A DNA stretch of 39,945 bases from Pseudomonas sp. HMWF032 (GCF_003060885.1 NZ_QAIG01000011.1:83160-123104); one strand, 5' to 3'. Numbered from the stretch's first letter, positions 21,098 to 29,692 are shown. Notes: generated from the letters alone by a model not told the origin. Made by a program: numbers and translations.

Positions 21098-21718
21098 TTA
21101 TGCAGGCGTGAGGCACTCCGGCGCATCCAGTTTTGGATCGTTGACCAAATTGGCCAACACCCGCTCACGCAACTGGGGCTGTGGACTGGCCAGCAATGCC
21201 AAAGCCTCGGCCGGCGAAGTAGCGGAGTCCAGCCAGGCGGCCTGCGCGGCCTCATTAAGCATCAGCGGTCGGCGCTGACTGGCCGCTGCCTGCGTCACCA
21301 CAGCCACGCTCAGGTAGACATGCCCTTCGACCGGATATGCTTCCCACAGGGCAGCAAAGTGCAGCAACGGCACCCCGTCACCACTCAACCAATACGGCCG
21401 TTTGCGCGCCGCTCCCCGCCATTCATAAAAACCATTGGCCGGCAGCAAGCCGCGACGCAGGCGAAACGCCTCACGAAACATCGGCTGTTCGGATAGAGTC
21501 TCGGCACGCGCCTGGGCCGGGGTCTTGGTCAGGTCCGTCAACCAAGGTGGCGTCAGCCCCCAACGTGCGCGCGTCAACTGCCGCTCGCCCTCGACGCTGC
21601 GCAACAACAACACCTGACTGTTGGGCGAAATGCTCCAGTGCGGTAACTGATCAGCAGGAAAACCGGGAATCGCCGCAAAGGCAGGCGTCCAACGGAACAG
21701 GGCGTAACGTCCACACAT
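21098..21718 (-). CDS. SRAP domain protein (YedK/HMCES-like) with altered active site
   Basis: SRAP proteins crosslink to abasic sites in single-stranded DNA through Cys2. This 206-residue protein keeps Met1-Cys2-Gly-Arg, the WGLTPPW core and the catalytic Glu (NGFYEW, Glu99). However, the usual Asn of the N-A-R-x-E-T motif is Gln69 (QARAET), and the usual His before R-R-P is missing: the segment is shortened and reads AASQRRPLML. These two residues are active-site members in YedK (Asn75, His160). The start is set by the need for Cys at position 2; no good Shine-Dalgarno is seen. It may be a paralogous subfamily rather than a damaged gene, because the frame is intact. Confidence 0.88.
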   Translation of the reverse strand: MCGRYALFRWTPAFAAIPGFPADQLPHWSISPNSQVLLLRSVEGERQLTRARWGLTPPWLTDLTKTPAQARAETLSEQPMFREAFRLRRGLLPANGFYEWRGAARKRPYWLSGDGVPLLHFAALWEAYPVEGHVYLSVAVVTQAAASQRRPLMLNEAAQAAWLDSATSPAEALALLASPQPQLRERVLANLVNDPKLDAPECLTPA

Positions 21719-21763
21719 GGGAAACTCGACAACACTTCAAGGAAAGGACCGCAAGGCAGGCGT

Positions 21764-22024
21764 TCAACAGAGCAAAGTACCCTGAATACTCTCCGGCTCA
21801 TCACCGGGCAGCGGCAGCGCGGCATTGTACGCGGCGATTAACTGTTGTGCGCTGTGCGCCTGCGCGTCTTCTACCAATACGCCGAGCAGTCCGCATGCCG
21901 GCAACTCGCCCACAGCGCCTGTGAGATGCTGCCCGGTCAGGTAGGCGTCAATGCCCTCACTGGCCAACATACTCAGCAGCAACTCACCTTCCATCAGGTC
22001 CCGCGGCTCATAAATACGCTGCAT
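21764..22024 (-). CDS. DUF2007 family small protein
   Basis: This 86-residue protein opens [20 protein letters not shown] and continues IDAYLTGQHLTGAVGELPA, the pattern of the DUF2007 'putative signal transducing' family, whose function is unknown. A conserved glycine-rich GLLGVLVEDAQAHSAQQLI follows. Its start codon overlaps the stop of the upstream cysteine-rich gene by one base (TGATG), and GGGGAG lies inside that gene, so the two are coupled. Confidence 0.8.
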   Translation of the reverse strand: MQRIYEPRDLMEGELLLSMLASEGIDAYLTGQHLTGAVGELPACGLLGVLVEDAQAHSAQQLIAAYNAALPLPGDEPESIQGTLLC

Positions 22025-22206
22025 CAGTCATTCTCCCCGCGCACATCCAGGTTCCAATCCTGACCATCAGTCTGCAGCGAAAACACGATAGGCCGGCAGC
22101 ACACCGGACAATCTTCAATGTACTGCTGATCACCCGCTGACAGATCAAGCAGCGCTTCCACCTGCTCGCCACAATAAGGGCACTGATAGCCCTCGCTTTC
22201 CAGCAT
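22024..22206 (-). CDS. CPXCG-motif cysteine-rich protein
   Basis: This 60-residue protein carries two Cys pairs, CPYCG (residues 9-13) and CPVCC (near 33-37), likely binding one zinc ion as a ribbon. It matches the short conserved CPXCG family of gammaproteobacteria, of unknown function. It is the first gene of a two-gene unit with DUF2007 and is divergent from the acyltransferase gene. Confidence 0.82.
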   Translation of the reverse strand: MLESEGYQCPYCGEQVEALLDLSAGDQQYIEDCPVCCRPIVFSLQTDGQDWNLDVRGEND

Positions 22207-22336
22207 CGCAGTCTCCTTGTGACTTGGGCGTATAATTACCGGTCTATAGCTGGCCCTGCAGTCGAACAGCGGTATTGCTGTGCCGCATCAGCGGGGCCAT
22301 AAGCACTTCCGCCGCCACCTACAACAAGAGAGCATG

Positions 22337-23500
22337 ATGGGCGAATTCGATACCATCCGACCTTACGCCGATGCCGAAGTACCTGCCGTTCTGGCACGCC
22401 TGTTGGCGGACGATGCGTTTCTCGACATCCTCACTCAATTTCGCTTTCCACGCCTGGCTGCATCTTTGGGCTGGCTGCTTAAACCACTTATAGCCTATCG
22501 ACTGCGTCTTGAGTTCCGTGATGTGAAGTCGGTGACGCAATTGCAGACGCGCATCGAGAGTTATGTCGACCGCACCATTGAGCGCGCCACGGATGGAGTG
22601 ACTTACTCCGGCATCGACCACCTGCAGGCCGGCCAAGCTTATCTGTTCCTGGCCAACCATCGCGATATCGTCATGGACCCGGCATTCGTCAACTACGCGG
22701 TTTATCATGCAGACCTGCCAACACCGCGTATCGCCATTGGCGACAACCTGCTGCAGAAGCCCTTCGTTAGCGACCTGATGCGCCTTAACAAGAGCTTCAT
22801 CGTGCACCGTTCAATCAGCGGGCGACGCGAGAAACTCGCCGCTTACCAGCTGCTGTCGGCGTATATCAACCACTCGATCCGCACTGACGGCGAGTCGATC
22901 TGGATTGCCCAGGCCGAAGGCCGCGCCAAGGATGGTGATGACCGCACCGATTCGGCGATCCTCAAGATGTTCCATATGAGCCGCAAGGACGAACCCTTCG
23001 CCGACGTGATCAACGCGCTGCGCCTGACGCCAGTATCGATCAGCTACGAATACGACCCCTGCGATCAGGCCAAAGCCCGCGAGCTATTTATTCGCGCCAG
23101 CAGCGGCAGTTATACCAAGGCCGCCGGCGAAGATGACCAGAGCATCGCCCTCGGCATCACCGGTTACAAAGGCCGCGTGCACGTGCACTTCGGTACGCCG
23201 GTGAGCCAGGGCCTGGAGGACAGCAAACTGCTGGCAGCGGAAATGGACCGACAGATTCTCACCGGCTACCGGTTGTTCCCCGTGCATTATCTGGCCTACG
23301 CCATGTGGGCAGACCGCGACACGGCGCTGGCGGTGCCGAATGCCGCCGAGCTGTTCCCTGCCGAAGAGCTGCGTACCGCACAAGCCGAGTGGCAACGCCG
23401 CCTGGACAACTGTCCGATTGCGCAGCAGCCCTACCTGATCCTGCAATACGCCAACCCAGTGCGTAACCAATACCGGATCAAGGCTGGCCTGCCACTTTAG
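22337..23500 (+). CDS. Acyltransferase-like protein (PlsC/GPAT superfamily)
   Basis: This 387-residue protein is related to 1-acyl-glycerol-3-phosphate acyltransferases. The segment YLFLANHRDIVMDPAFVNY (His108, Asp110, Asp114) occupies the place of the HX4D catalytic box, but the spacing differs: the Asp residues lie at +2 and +6 from His, not +5. WIAQAEGRAKDGDDRTDSAI occupies the place of the PEG block. A long N-terminal part and a C-terminal extension after LFPVHYLAYAMW are not typical of PlsC. The start could be ATG 22334 or 22337; AAGAG six bases before 22337 favours the latter. Function is probable lipid acylation, by inference. Confidence 0.75.
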   Translation: MGEFDTIRPYADAEVPAVLARLLADDAFLDILTQFRFPRLAASLGWLLKPLIAYRLRLEFRDVKSVTQLQTRIESYVDRTIERATDGVTYSGIDHLQAGQAYLFLANHRDIVMDPAFVNYAVYHADLPTPRIAIGDNLLQKPFVSDLMRLNKSFIVHRSISGRREKLAAYQLLSAYINHSIRTDGESIWIAQAEGRAKDGDDRTDSAILKMFHMSRKDEPFADVINALRLTPVSISYEYDPCDQAKARELFIRASSGSYTKAAGEDDQSIALGITGYKGRVHVHFGTPVSQGLEDSKLLAAEMDRQILTGYRLFPVHYLAYAMWADRDTALAVPNAAELFPAEELRTAQAEWQRRLDNCPIAQQPYLILQYANPVRNQYRIKAGLPL

Positions 23501-23515
23501 GCCAATCGGAGTCAT

Positions 23516-23546
23516 AAAAAACGGCAGCCATTGGCTGCCGCTTTTT
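23516..23546. terminator. Terminator between the acyltransferase and a small membrane protein
   Basis: A run of A, then CGGCAGCCA, TTGGCTGCCG and TTTTT: a strong stem with a T-tract, between converging genes. Confidence 0.88.
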
Positions 23547-23564
23547 ATGGCCTGAACAATCGAA

Positions 23565-23852
23565 TTACAGCTGGGTGCTCAGCCAAGACAGCAACAAGGC
23601 AGCCCCCAGGCAGGCATGGCCAAAGCGATAAAAAAAACGATTCAGCCGCAGTGTCGGCTCATCAAAGGCATATGCCTCATCCGCCAGTTCATTCAGCTGA
23701 TTGTCCGCCAGTAACCGCGCCTGGGCACGCTGCTCGCGCATACGTGTAGCCAGTAGCAACCACGCCCCCGCCAGGGCGAAAAACAGCGCCAGTCCATTCA
23801 CACACTGCCCAGGCTGACCTTCGATCAGCAACCAGAGCGCTTGCAACGACAT
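23565..23852 (-). CDS. Small inner-membrane protein, unknown function
   Basis: This 95-residue protein starts MSLQALWLL at 23852, after GAGG six bases upstream; a TTG further upstream is possible but less likely. It has two hydrophobic segments (about residues 18-37 and 75-92) joined by a charged, Arg/Glu-rich loop, so both ends probably face the same side. I do not recognise a family. It sits alone between terminators. Confidence 0.65.
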   Translation of the reverse strand: MSLQALWLLIEGQPGQCVNGLALFFALAGAWLLLATRMREQRAQARLLADNQLNELADEAYAFDEPTLRLNRFFYRFGHACLGAALLLSWLSTQL

Positions 23853-24121
23853 GCTCGACCTCAACTTCTATAAGGCATGCGATCAATGTCGCGCCTGATT
23901 ATCAGCACACCCGATGCAGTATCGGGCTGTCCAAATACGGGCGCGGAGTCTACCGAAGGTTGCCGCCCTCGCGGTTCGATTCCGACGAATCGCAGCCACT
24001 ATGACTAAGCGGTCTAAACACTGTCATTTGTGTGAGCTATGGTCTAACACTCGTCCCTACGCCTCGGCCAAAAAGGCTTGGCGCAGAGAGACAGGCCTTA
24101 AAATCCATGGAGGATCACCCT

Positions 24122-24328
24122 ATGCTGCACGCCCAACCGCAAGACCGTGATTACCTGATTGATTCGCTGGATGACGTGGAAGCCGTCATCGACGGACTGT
24201 CTTTCAATGTGCAAGACGACCACTGGCTGGTGTACTGCGCCATGGGAGGTCACGAGCATTACGCCCTGCCCGACGTGGATACGCGCACCGGCATGAGTCT
24301 GCCGGAGTTCTACAGCGAAGCTGCCTGA
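24122..24328 (+). CDS. Conserved small acidic protein, unknown function
   Basis: This 68-residue acidic protein (MLHAQPQDRDYLIDSLDDVE...) has GGAGG eight bases before its ATG, a strong ribosome-binding site that argues it is real. It has no signal peptide or membrane segment; His and Tyr cluster in YCAMGGHEHYAL. It has its own terminator downstream and a 269-bp gap upstream. No family is recognised. Confidence 0.7.
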   Translation: MLHAQPQDRDYLIDSLDDVEAVIDGLSFNVQDDHWLVYCAMGGHEHYALPDVDTRTGMSLPEFYSEAA

Positions 24329-24355
24329 AGCCTCGAATTGGACAAGCCAGATACG

Positions 24356-24383
24356 AAAAAGCCCGGAACAGTCCGGGCTTTTT
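24356..24383. terminator. Terminator between the 68-aa gene and the YajG-like gene
   Basis: AAAAAGCCCGGA, loop ACAG, TCCGGGCTTTTT. The arms are identical to those of the terminator after bamE (11598-11625). Confidence 0.9.
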
Positions 24384-24401
24384 CATCAACGCCGATCAGC
24401 T

Positions 24402-24986
24402 TTACTGAGCGAGCATCTGGCCGATGGTCGGATCCTTGAAGGCACGGGTCAGGGCATCACTCAACACGTCACTGACCAGCTTGGTGTTGGTTGCCTGGTT
24501 TGGCGCCATGCCAAAGCGCTGATTCAGCGAAGCACCATAACGGCCACTGTAACGGCGGCTGCTGTTCTGCACATCAACCCGGAAGGTGGCAGTCATGTCG
24601 GCTTCAGTGACATACAGCCCTTCTTTCGGCGACTGGTATTTCAAATCAGCCAGGGTCAGGGTCAGTTGCGGTGCATTGTAAGCATTAGCGCTCGGGGTAA
24701 AGCCGAGCAGACGTACAGCCGCCTCAGCCTGAGCCTGCAGCTTGGGTAAGATGTCCTGGCCAGTCACGCTGATGGCGCTGGTTTCCGGGTAAAGGCCACC
24801 ACGGGTACCCAGTACAGGCGATGGACGACCATCGGTCACCCGCACCACAACCGGCTGGCCCTGACCAACGGCGGTCAGCGGGCTGTTGAGTTTGGGTTGT
24901 GGGCTGAGTTGTTGCGGGCTGTGGGCGCAACCCACCAGAGTAAGGCTGGCAACAGCCACCAGACCAAACAGCAGACGATGCAGCAT
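24402..24986 (-). CDS. YajG-type lipoprotein
   Basis: This 194-residue lipoprotein has a signal peptide ending LTLVGC, so Cys20 is modified. The body VVVRVTDGRPSPVLGTRGGLY, then ISVTGQDILPKLQAQAEAAVRLLGF, fits the YajG family of outer-membrane lipoproteins of unknown role. The start at 24986 has GGAG eight bases upstream; the longer frame to 25094 would hide the signal peptide. Nearby genes give no clue to function. Confidence 0.83.
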   Translation of the reverse strand: MLHRLLFGLVAVASLTLVGCAHSPQQLSPQPKLNSPLTAVGQGQPVVVRVTDGRPSPVLGTRGGLYPETSAISVTGQDILPKLQAQAEAAVRLLGFTPSANAYNAPQLTLTLADLKYQSPKEGLYVTEADMTATFRVDVQNSSRRYSGRYGASLNQRFGMAPNQATNTKLVSDVLSDALTRAFKDPTIGQMLAQ

Positions 24987-25178
24987 GCTCAACGCTCCAT
25001 AAATGAGGGGTAGAAGTGGTGCGCAGTATAACCAGCACGGAAAATGCCCGACAGCGCTGCTTTCAGGGTCTGTTGCTATTTCTCGGGGCAACACGGCTCA
25101 CGATGAAACGGCACAGTCCCTATGACGTTTATCGCGCTAACAGGTTCCCGTAACGCCCTTGTCATGCGCGTCAGGCAT

Positions 25179-25192
25179 AAGACTTTAGTCTT
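25179..25192. repeat. 14-bp perfect palindrome upstream of a small gene
   Basis: AAGACT, TT, AGTCTT lies 22 bases before the ATG at 25215. It could be an operator or a short RNA hairpin. Confidence 0.35.
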
Positions 25193-25214
25193 CCCTGTTC
25201 GTGAGTGATTCGCC

Positions 25215-25448
25215 ATGTTCTCACTGCGCAACCTGCTCGCCCCCCGCCGCCCGATGCGCTCATTTGCCCTGGTCGATGCGCAAGGTATCTGCCGCGCCCT
25301 GCGCCAATCAGCCCAGGCGCCACAAGGCTCCGGCTGGATTGAAGTGCAACACAGCTGCCTGAGCTGGCTCAATCGCCCCCTGCCAGCCGGAGTCAAAACC
25401 GTACAAGTCACGCCATGCCTGCGCTTGCAACAAACGCTGGCAGCCTGA
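25215..25448 (+). CDS. Small basic hypothetical protein
   Basis: This 77-residue, Arg-rich protein (MFSLRNLLAPRRPMRSFALV...) has no clear ribosome-binding site. Its composition and the QGICRALRQS and GWIEVQHSCLSWL segments look like protein rather than noise, and no conflicting gene lies opposite it. I do not recognise a family. Real by moderate confidence only. Confidence 0.5.
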   Translation: MFSLRNLLAPRRPMRSFALVDAQGICRALRQSAQAPQGSGWIEVQHSCLSWLNRPLPAGVKTVQVTPCLRLQQTLAA

Positions 25449-25896
25449 CCGGCGGAAGAAGAAAAGTCACGCCAGGCGATCAATTTTCCTGCTTTGCCCT
25501 TATAATCGCGCCCCGATTATAAGGACGCCTCCTGTTCGGGCCTTGCCGTATCGCTGATGCTCCATTGCACCAGCTCCGCCCCAGAGAGTCGCCCACTTCG
25601 CGCTGCCTTCCGGCTGCTGCTTACTCCCACGTAAAGCGCCTGCAATCGCTGCATGGCCGTTCTATGTCGTAGAGAAGCGTGCCCAGCAGACGTGTTTTGA
25701 GGTTCACGACTCCAAAAGAGCGTGGAAGAACGGTTTGGAAAACTTCACAAGAGTGTGGCGAAAATGAACGATCTCGCGGTTGGCATCTGCTTCCAGAAGC
25801 CTGCTTCCCTCAACCCTGAGCGTCTCGGCTGCTGATCGGCTGTGTTCACACAAGCTAACTAACGTCTTTTGAGTGCTGGTTTGCGGAGAAGTGGTA
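25449..25896 (+). other. 448-bp gene-free stretch: probable promoter and long leader of mqo
   Basis: The notable element is a perfect inverted repeat, CCTTATAATCG (25498-25508) and CGATTATAAGG (25514-25524), around five bases; each arm contains TATAAT, giving a possible -10 in both directions. If the plus-strand -10 is used, transcription starts near 25513 and mqo has a leader of about 385 nt. Two short ORFs lie in it, 25557-25634 (25 codons) and 25764-25835 (23 codons, MNDLAVGICF...), neither with a good ribosome-binding site. No known riboswitch class is recognised. Confidence 0.5.
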
Positions 25897-27399
25897 ATGA
25901 CGCAGAACGATTACGAAACAATGGATGTGGTGCTGGTGGGTGCCGGCATCATGAGTGCGACCTTGGCCGTACTGCTGAAAGAGCTCGACCCGGCGATCAA
26001 GCTGGAAGTGCTCGAGATGATGGAAGCCGGGGCGGTTGAAAGCTCCAACCCCTGGAACAACGCAGGCACCGGTCATGCTGGCTTGTGCGAGCTGAACTAC
26101 ACACCGGAATCGGCAGACGGTTCGATCGACATCAAAAAGTCGGTGACCATCAACACCCAATTCGAAGAGTCCAAGCAGTTCTGGGCCTACCTGGTCGAGA
26201 AAGGCCGCTTCGGTTCACCCAAATCGTTTATCAACTCGGTTCCGCACCTCAGTTTCGTGCGCGGGCAGAAAGGTATTGATTACCTGAAGAAGCGCTTCCA
26301 GGCGCTGACCGTGCACCATGCCTTTGCGCACATGGAGTACACCGAAGATCACGCCACGCTGGCCGAGTGGATGCCGCTGATGATGCCTGGGCGTGATCAG
26401 CAGGAGCCAATCGCTGCAACGCGCGTCATGGCCGGTACCGACGTCAATTTCGGCAACCTGACCACGAGCCTGCTCGCGCACCTCGGTCAGCAAGCCGATG
26501 CCAAGGTCACCTGCAAACAGAAAGTAGTTGGCCTCAAGCGCAGCGGCCAAGGCTGGCGGGTCAGCGTCAAGGACCTGCAGAGTGGTAACAACCGTGAAAT
26601 CCAGGCCAAGTTCGTCTTCCTCGGCGCCGGTGGCGCGGCTCTGCCGCTGCTGCAGATGTCCGGCATTCCGGAGGGCAAGGGCTTCGGCGGCTTCCCGGTC
26701 AGCGGTCAGTGGCTGCGTTGCGACAACCCGGACGTGGTCAAGCAGCACCAGGCTAAGGTCTACAGCCAGGCCGCGGTGGGTTCGCCGCCCATGTCCGTGC
26801 CCCACTTGGACACCCGCGTGGTAGACGGCAAGACCTCGCTACTGTTCGGCCCATATGCCGGCTTCACCACCAAGTTCCTCAAGCGCGGTTCGTTCCTTGA
26901 CCTGCCGCTATCGATCCGCTTCAACAACATCGGCCCGATGCTGGCGGTGGCGCGCGACAACTTCGACCTGACCCGCTACCTGGTCAAGGAAGTGCTGCAG
27001 TCCGAAGCTCAACGTCTGGAAACCCTGCGTGGCTTCTACCCGCTGGCCAAGGCCGAGGATTGGAGCTTGGAAATCGCCGGTCAACGCGTACAGATCATCA
27101 AGAAGGACGCCAAGAACGGCGGTATCCTGCAGTTCGGTACTGAACTGGTGGCCGCTCAAGACGGCTCCATTGCTGCTTTGCTCGGTGCCTCACCAGGTGC
27201 CTCGGTGACCGTATCAATCATGCTCGACCTGATTCAGCGCTGCTTCGGCGAACAGCTCAAGACAGAACAGTGGAGCCGCAAACTGAACGAGATCTTCCCA
27301 GCTCTGGGGGCCGTTCTAGCCAAGGATGCCGAGCGCTATCGCGACGTGCAGCGCCGTTCGGATGTCCTGCTGCAATTGACGCAGAACGTCAGCGCCTAA
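25897..27399 (+). CDS. mqo: Malate:quinone oxidoreductase
   Basis: Mqo oxidises malate to oxaloacetate and passes electrons straight to quinone at the inner membrane, an alternative to NAD malate dehydrogenase that many Pseudomonas rely on. The 500-residue protein has the FAD dinucleotide-binding motif [17 protein letters not shown] near residues 10-26 and the Mqo-specific [20 protein letters not shown] near 54-73. Its start has GCGGAG upstream; an in-frame start at 25873 is less likely. It follows a long gene-free leader and ends at a strong terminator. Confidence 0.97.
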   Translation: MTQNDYETMDVVLVGAGIMSATLAVLLKELDPAIKLEVLEMMEAGAVESSNPWNNAGTGHAGLCELNYTPESADGSIDIKKSVTINTQFEESKQFWAYLVEKGRFGSPKSFINSVPHLSFVRGQKGIDYLKKRFQALTVHHAFAHMEYTEDHATLAEWMPLMMPGRDQQEPIAATRVMAGTDVNFGNLTTSLLAHLGQQADAKVTCKQKVVGLKRSGQGWRVSVKDLQSGNNREIQAKFVFLGAGGAALPLLQMSGIPEGKGFGGFPVSGQWLRCDNPDVVKQHQAKVYSQAAVGSPPMSVPHLDTRVVDGKTSLLFGPYAGFTTKFLKRGSFLDLPLSIRFNNIGPMLAVARDNFDLTRYLVKEVLQSEAQRLETLRGFYPLAKAEDWSLEIAGQRVQIIKKDAKNGGILQFGTELVAAQDGSIAALLGASPGASVTVSIMLDLIQRCFGEQLKTEQWSRKLNEIFPALGAVLAKDAERYRDVQRRSDVLLQLTQNVSA

Positions 27400-27410
27400 T
27401 CCACCCGCTC

Positions 27411-27438
27411 AAAAAAACCGCCTTCTGGCGGTTTTTTT
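27411..27438. terminator. Terminator after mqo
   Basis: A7, CCGCC, TTCT, GGCGG, T7: a strong symmetric hairpin between converging mqo and the PilZ gene. Confidence 0.92.
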
Positions 27439-27461
27439 AGAGGCGCTGAACGATGAGAAAT

Positions 27462-27824
27462 TCAAGCGGACGCGGCCATCGGCCGGAAACTGAAGTAGTG
27501 GCGTAAAGCATCGACCATCTCGACATAGTCACCCGGCGGCGCCACCAGAGAGAAACCTGAGTCATAGCACCCGGGCGTCACATCTTCACGGCACCACTGG
27601 CAGGTGGCCGAGAAGTCGACGTAGTGCGGTGCATCATGCCCAGGAATTTTCAAACGCATGTCAAAACGCGCACCCACCAACATGGGCAACTGGCTGATCA
27701 GCAACATGCCATCCAATGAGACGTTCCCGATGTAGCCCATAGGCTTATCGGTGATGCGATTAAACACCTTCAGATAGTAGGGCAGCTGGTGACGCTCAAT
27801 GCGGCGCTGAACATGCTTAGGCAT
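27462..27824 (-). CDS. PilZ domain protein (c-di-GMP binding)
   Basis: This 120-residue single-domain protein has both halves of the PilZ cyclic-di-GMP signature: RxxxR at residues 7-11 (RRIER) and D/NxSxxG at residues 34-39 (NVSLDG). It probably reads c-di-GMP levels, perhaps those set by the diguanylate cyclase at 33301-34428, though nothing here links them directly. No clear ribosome-binding site precedes the ATG. Confidence 0.88.
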   Translation of the reverse strand: MPKHVQRRIERHQLPYYLKVFNRITDKPMGYIGNVSLDGMLLISQLPMLVGARFDMRLKIPGHDAPHYVDFSATCQWCREDVTPGCYDSGFSLVAPPGDYVEMVDALRHYFSFRPMAASA

Positions 27825-27884
27825 AGTGGCAAATCGCTATAGATGGCCACTGAGTATGGCCTCACTACTGCGTGTAAACCAGAT

Positions 27885-28304
27885 TCAGGAACAGCGTTCG
27901 GCAATCTGACGTTGAAGTTGCTGACGAGCGGTATCTATTTGCTGGTCACTGTAATATTCACGCTCACCATTGGCAGCGGTACGGTAATAGCTGAAACCCT
28001 CAGGAATATTGCCCAACCGACTGCGCAGATCCTGGCATTCGGCAGCACGCTTACTCTGACGTTCGGCTGCCTCGGCTGAAGCCTGCGCCTGCTCGTCACG
28101 GCGGGCATCAAAGAAACGGCTGGTGCGCTCTTCGCGCTCACGAGTCAACTGATCGCGCTCGACCACCTGCGGCTTGACCTCAACCTGCTGAGCGCCGGGT
28201 GCCGGACGCTGACTGAAATGCACCTGGCCATTGGCATCGGTCCAGCGATAGATCTCAGCCATCGCCAAACCCGGCAATAACATCAGGCTCAACAAAATAC
28301 GCAT
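27885..28304 (-). CDS. DUF4124 domain periplasmic protein
   Basis: This 139-residue protein has a signal peptide cleaved after GLAMA. The mature start EIYRWTDANGQVHFSQRPAPGAQQVEV is the DUF4124 domain (W-x-D-x-x-G-x-x-x-F/Y-S), common in Pseudomonas envelope proteins of unknown role. A long charged helical region (about residues 50-95) and a Cys-containing tail follow. GGGAGG precedes the start. Confidence 0.85.
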   Translation of the reverse strand: MRILLSLMLLPGLAMAEIYRWTDANGQVHFSQRPAPGAQQVEVKPQVVERDQLTREREERTSRFFDARRDEQAQASAEAAERQSKRAAECQDLRSRLGNIPEGFSYYRTAANGEREYYSDQQIDTARQQLQRQIAERCS

Positions 28305-28371
28305 GGACTCCCTCCCGTAAACCTCAGCTTACTGCCGAGAATAGCCGCGCCAATCCTGTAACGACCAGCGG

Positions 28372-28746
28372 TCAGGGCTTGACCGGATTGACCTTGACGG
28401 CCACATCAACGCTGTCATGCCCCAATTGGCGCAGAGTATCCATGCGCGCGCGGGCCCGGTAAGCATACTCACTGGCTGGGTAGTGGGTAACGATGAACTG
28501 GTAGGTCTGCATGGCATCGACAAACAATGCCTGACGCTCCAGACACTGGCCGCGTAGCAGAGAAATTTCCGGCTGCATGTAACGTCGCGAGCGGCTGTTG
28601 CGCTCCGCCTTAGACAGCGAGAGCATGGCCGCTTCACATTCGCCGCGGTCATAGGCCTCATAGGCGCTGTTGAGGTGATGATCAAACGTATAGCGGTTAC
28701 AGCCAGCCGCCCCCAACAGCACCAGTACAACTAACAGAATGCGCAT
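28372..28746 (-). CDS. Tetratricopeptide-type lipoprotein (124 aa)
   Basis: This 124-residue lipoprotein has signal peptide MRILLVVLVLLGAAGC, with Cys16 modified. The body has helix pairs with spacing like TPR units (SAYEAYDRGECEAAMLSLSKAE and ALFVDAMQTYQFIVTHYPASEYAYRARARM). The start at 28746 has GGAGGAG upstream. It is divergent from a second lipoprotein of similar kind. Role unknown; envelope scaffolding is possible. Confidence 0.78.
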   Translation of the reverse strand: MRILLVVLVLLGAAGCNRYTFDHHLNSAYEAYDRGECEAAMLSLSKAERNSRSRRYMQPEISLLRGQCLERQALFVDAMQTYQFIVTHYPASEYAYRARARMDTLRQLGHDSVDVAVKVNPVKP

Positions 28747-28894
28747 AAGCCTCTCCTCCGATGAGCAGTGTATCGACTGGCCGGATAAATTCTGCAGCAA
28801 CATATCCTCTGATGGGTAATGCCGCCAGCCACTTGGCCACAGTGGACCAGCCTGACTAGACTGGCGCACACCGGCCCTGCGCCCAGGAGTTCTC

Positions 28895-29692
28895 ATGCCG
28901 TTATCGTTCCGCCTGCCGCTGCTGCTATGTGCCGCTCTGTCAAGCGCCTGCTCGCCCACCACACCGCTGTTTATCGCACAGATCACCACCAACGAGGTGG
29001 TTGAATACAAAACCCTGAAGAACAACCGCATGCTTGCCGCCATCGAGGATGAAGGCGACCTGCTGACCTACAGCGCTCAGGCCATTCGTGATGCCAAAAG
29101 CGACCAGGCCGAGCAGCTATACCTCACCGGGTACCGCGATGAGAAGCTCAGCGACGAAGTGCGGGCCATCTCGCTTTACCAGATCGGCCTGCTGTACATG
29201 AACCGCTTCAACGAGCAGCGCGACGATAACAAGGCACTCAACTACTTCTACCAGGTGCTCAATCAGTTCCCCGCCAGCCGGGCTGCCGAGCGGGCTGAAG
29301 CCCGGATTGTGATGATTCGTGAACGCGCCAATGAACCTGTACACAAGACCTCACGCGAGCTGCTTGCACACTGGAAGCCCAACCAGCAACTCGATTTGTA
29401 CAAGCTCAGCCTTGATACCGACATGACGCTGCTGTCGCGCCGCGCCGTACTGAAAAACCGCGTTAGTGAAGCCGAAGAGCTGTATCTGTTAGCCCTGAGC
29501 GACCCTGGTATCCCCGCAGACATCAAAGAGAAAGCCCTCTACCAACTCGGCCTGATGTACTTGGCCCCGGATAACCCGCAGGCCAATCGCGACAAATCCA
29601 TTACCTACCTGCGCCGCCTACTGGTGCAATTCCCCAATAGCGACCTGAACACCAAGGCCGCCCGTCATCTGGATCAGGCGCTCAACCGATAA
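28895..29692 (+). CDS. Tetratricopeptide-type lipoprotein (265 aa)
   Basis: This 265-residue lipoprotein has a signal peptide ending ALSSAC, with Cys19 modified. Repeats with TPR/Sel1 spacing include VRAISLYQIGLLYMNRF, KALNYFYQVLNQFPASRAAERAEARI, and IKEKALYQLGLMYL with SITYLRRLLVQFPNSD. AGGAG five bases upstream fixes the start. Its TAA stop abuts the left end of a MITE-like element, so the gene end may have been shaped by the insertion. Function unknown. Confidence 0.8.
   Translation: MPLSFRLPLLLCAALSSACSPTTPLFIAQITTNEVVEYKTLKNNRMLAAIEDEGDLLTYSAQAIRDAKSDQAEQLYLTGYRDEKLSDEVRAISLYQIGLLYMNRFNEQRDDNKALNYFYQVLNQFPASRAAERAEARIVMIRERANEPVHKTSRELLAHWKPNQQLDLYKLSLDTDMTLLSRRAVLKNRVSEAEELYLLALSDPGIPADIKEKALYQLGLMYLAPDNPQANRDKSITYLRRLLVQFPNSDLNTKAARHLDQALNR

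Noticed and set aside
25449..25896. A known riboswitch or sRNA before mqo
   Set aside because: No conserved core of any class I know was found; kept only as an unexplained leader.
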